Assembly: GCA_002633005.1 (NCBI GenBank)
Contig: NMRA01000556.1
Span: 13,945-77,944, forward strand
DNA length: 64,000 bases
Direction of reading: 5' to 3'
Origin: Phoronis australis
Lineage: Eukaryota; Phoronida; Phoronidae
Under the pieces are notes generated by a model that saw nothing but the letters and a program-made list of their open reading frames with translations, was not told where the DNA came from and searched no databases. Positions 60,780 through 64,000 of the stretch are shown piece after piece. The translations under genes and the position numbers were made by a program. Position 1 is the stretch's first letter. Each line of letters begins with the position of its first letter.

Positions 60780-60789
60780 TAAGTGGTTA

Positions 60790-63700
60790 TTACTGGCTTG
60801 TGTAACATGTGTCTAACCATTGTAGTGTTGTGTTAAACACAAGATAATCGGGTTGTTCTGTTGGAGTCAGTGTTTAATGTATTTATTGCACCAAATGCTA
60901 CATGACTAAAGTACCGTTTGCACTACAAAAGTTGACCCAGATCAGCTGTGTGTAAACGTGACTGAACTGGTGCCAATTGACACCGCAGTGACAACTTTTG
61001 CCACCGGTTTTGTGAGGTAGAGCAATTTGCGTTAGACCATCTTGCTGCGTGTCAATTTGTCGAAATGCGAAACTGGGGCAAGGCGGAAAGGATCATTGCT
61101 TACTGCGCTTGTGCAATGACCAAAATACAGGTTCTCTGTCCCTTCAACTCCTTTCATTTGTAAACCTGCGCACGTGTGATCCATTCTCCAGCCTACAGTT
61201 TCCTTCTTGCCGCAGTTAGTGAGTTGTGTGTGTAAACGGACGCTTGACACCGATCAATTTGCTCCATGTCAGTTGCGTCGGGCCAAAAGTTGATGTCTAA
61301 ACGGGACTTAAATAGAAAACATTTTGCAAACCACTGTTTAGCATTGCTATAGAGAAATTAGACGTTCTACTAGAAATAACCAAGAATTAAAGCACGTAGC
61401 TCGTGTGGCGCCATCTTGTTGTGTGGAAGTTCACTTGGTAAACAAACCAGCGTGGTCGTAGGTGGATATGAGGGACCTTCCTATGTTAAATGCAAAATAC
61501 TGATATATAGAGACAAATAAAACAAAAATACATAGCAATGTAAATAGAATACTTAAAATAATGACTTAGGAGTATTTTCATTTTAATTTGAAAATTCTCG
61601 GAAATGATATCAATGTATAAAGATTACGAAAATATAAGCATTTTTGTTCCTGCATCATTAAAATCGACCCAACGAATTCAAAGTTGAACCTGTTAGTCCA
61701 CTGGCTTGCAAGGTCTGTAACACTCAGTTCCACCCTACTATGCATACAAAGTTACATGATACCAAATCTCTGTCTTTATGTCCATAATTGTGAGAGCGGT
61801 GAATTTTCTTTTGCTTGAACCAATATCCAAGACTGCCATGCGGGATGATTGGGTTCATAGGGATGATATAAATTTCTTTCATTCATAGAGATTTTAAGAT
61901 GTCGGACAGTTTTGTGTGAACGTTTGAATGCCCCACAGCAGATCTGTGGTAACTTGAGGTTCAATAGGATCTCAAAGCATTTGAAAATAACTAGAAATAT
62001 CACACTGCATTAAAGTGTTACTGGACGTGCACAACGCCGTCTTCAATTGCCCTGTTGCCATCTTGTGACAAGGTGTGTTTCATCTTGTCACTGCTTAGCA
62101 TAACACTCTGTTCACCATGTGCTTGTTTTTATTGATAGCTGTTAGCACACGTGAAAATACTACTTTCATCCCTTCCTTTGTATTTAGCTTGCTTATACCT
62201 TGCTCTCCTGCTGAAGTGGAACAGCCCACCTAGCCAGTTTACCATTCCCTGACACCCCTTGCCACGGCCATGAGACAGTCCACAAAAATGAATGAGTGCT
62301 TGCCCCTGTAGAATTCCTGCCTTGACTCTCTTTGTCATGATTGGCTCTCTCTTCTAACTTGCATTCCTGCAATACTATATAAAACATGATTTCTCACAAA
62401 AATGCAAATGCTTCTCTGTAATACTTAGGCATAACTTTTTAAATTGCAACTCGGATTTTTCTCAAGCCCCAGGCTTCCTGAGTGTTCTGCTACTGGTGAG
62501 ACTGATTTGCATGTTTATTATTTCTGCTTTGACTTTTAAAAGATATCTTTGCTTAGAATTTTCGGATGGCAAACATATTTGGAATGTTTGCTAGCTGGCT
62601 AGGATTTGCAAATTTGCATATAAGTGCATTTTAGTTTTTTAGCCGAGTCTGGTGTCCTATGATGCACTGGACAACTAGGTGTAATGCTGCTGTGACTTTG
62701 TCACAGTTAAAACGCCTCAACACTTAGATTATTATAAGTCTGCTGTTAGGCCTTGTGGGTCATGCAGCTGAAATGTTTTAACAGTTTTGGATTGAGGTAT
62801 TGGACTGGGTCCTTGTGACAGGATATCATTTCAGTGAGCTTTGCAGTTGTAGGAAACATTTGTTTACAAGAATTGAGTTGTGATATATTTTCCACCTGCA
62901 AAATGTATTTGAAACTTTCAAAAAATTGTGTTTTAGATTGTTAATTTATGGTGAAAAGTTTTCTTAACTTTGGACAACGATACATGTCTTTATTAAAGTA
63001 AAATTTCTTTTTAATTTATGGCAATGTTTAGAACTTCATTGTGGTAACGTGTCGTCAATTTCAGACAAAAATATTGCCAAATTTGCCCTTTTATACTTTT
63101 CCAGGTCTTGCAACATTGTTGTGAATACCCACTAATAATGAAGCCAGATTTGCATAGCGCAGTGAATTACTATACACTTGAAAAATTATAACCTAGCTGG
63201 ACCTGGTCAATTGTAATCCTTCAATGGGTGCATAATATGTGTTAGGAACAACGATTTATCCAAACACGTAAAAACTTTTTAAACATTTCTAGTGCTAAGT
63301 TTCCCCCATAGTTGTAAAACATGAATCACAAAAAAACTCTCAAGACCTGAAATTTTTTTGAAAATTTGGTGTGACTACAAATCTGTTCGTGTTTTGTGTC
63401 TATCTCATGTCGTATTTGTGCCAGGTACGTCACCACGAAACATTAGAATTATTCACAACAATTAACTACTCATAATACTGTTGTTTTCCTTCCTCACTGG
63501 GTTTGTGAAATTAATTAGTAGCTATGGGGAATTATCATGTTTTCACTTAAGGGTTGCTTAAATCATGCTCCCTGTTGTGTTAATGCCACCCGTGGTGAAG
63601 ACGTCATTAACTCCCAGAAAGCACCATAGGTCCATTCTGGCAGTTAACGGCTTCCTCATTTCCAAGGTCAACTGGGCAAACTTAGGGGAGGTGTGATGTC

Positions 63701-64000
63701 TGAAGTTTGCCCCAGTGTGTAGCGGTCCAAAGTGAGGTCCTTAAGGCCAGTGTTTCGACACATCCGTGGGCGCTGTTGTAATGAAATAATCTCTATCCTG
63801 TCCTTTGTATTGTGTTTGGATTGCGCTGGTGCGGATATGGAACCATCGCCCATTTTGTCACGTAACCTAATTTATTAGCCATTATTGGCAACAGAAAATT
63901 CAAAATCGATGTGAATAATTTTTTGTGCTTGTTAGAAAGTCCATACTGTGAGAAGGTTGTGTCTTTTAAGAGACTTAGAAGTTTTAAAATGCATTTTGCT
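60790..64000. other. No gene recognised
   Basis: AT-rich sequence without splice-bordered conserved frames, RNA genes or clear repeats. Short frames on both strands lack family resemblance. Confidence 0.5.

Overview
This is a 64 kb piece of an intron-rich, AT-leaning animal nuclear genome. Three conserved animal genes can be read exon by exon with phase-compatible splice sites: OGG1 (8-oxoguanine DNA glycosylase, minus strand, 3.9-9.1 kb), LRRIQ3 (leucine-rich-repeat/IQ-motif protein, plus strand, 14.5-20.8 kb) and MRPS2 (mitochondrial ribosomal protein uS2m, minus strand, 24.6-30.6 kb). LRRIQ3 is typical of ciliated animals, and the mix of tRNA-derived SINEs, a CR1/L2-like LINE and several kinds of DNA transposon and MITE suggests a bilaterian marine invertebrate. 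A hemichordate or cephalochordate would fit, but the sequence alone does not fix the species.

Layout. 0-3.3 kb: SINE-like tRNA-derived repeats, a perfect 24-bp-arm hairpin and two dispersed repeat families. 3.9-9.1 kb: OGG1, with two minisatellites in its introns; its last exon(s) and first exon(s) are not visible. 9.2-14.2 kb: a foldback element, a direct repeat around an 843-base assembly gap, a 94-bp MITE with an 8-bp target duplication, and a TATA-led candidate exon firing leftward. 14.5-23.3 kb: LRRIQ3 and its long 3' region. 23.4-30.6 kb: minisatellites and MRPS2. 30.6-36.4 kb: repeats, two long exact-length direct duplications at single-N joins, and a promoter-like patch with two TCACGTGA boxes next to a possible new gene start. 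36.4-64 kb: mostly transposon remnants, including a TTAA-flanked 2.06 kb element with a THAP-like reading frame, a 1.84 kb TA-flanked element carrying a nested 500-bp insertion, a decayed CR1/L2-like reverse-transcriptase tail, and a degenerate tandem family marked by CTAGTGGC.

The three genes share no obvious pathway: base-excision repair, a probable ciliary protein and mitochondrial translation. They simply sit side by side, as is normal in animal genomes. Much of the structure outside them is mobile DNA. Three single-N positions sit inside equal-length direct duplications, which look like unmerged overlapping contigs or alleles and not true tandem duplications. I see no convincing new biological system. 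The most distinctive items are the TTAA-flanked THAP element, the nested transposon with its empty-site relative at 40.7 kb, and the OGG1 with an extra basic insert.
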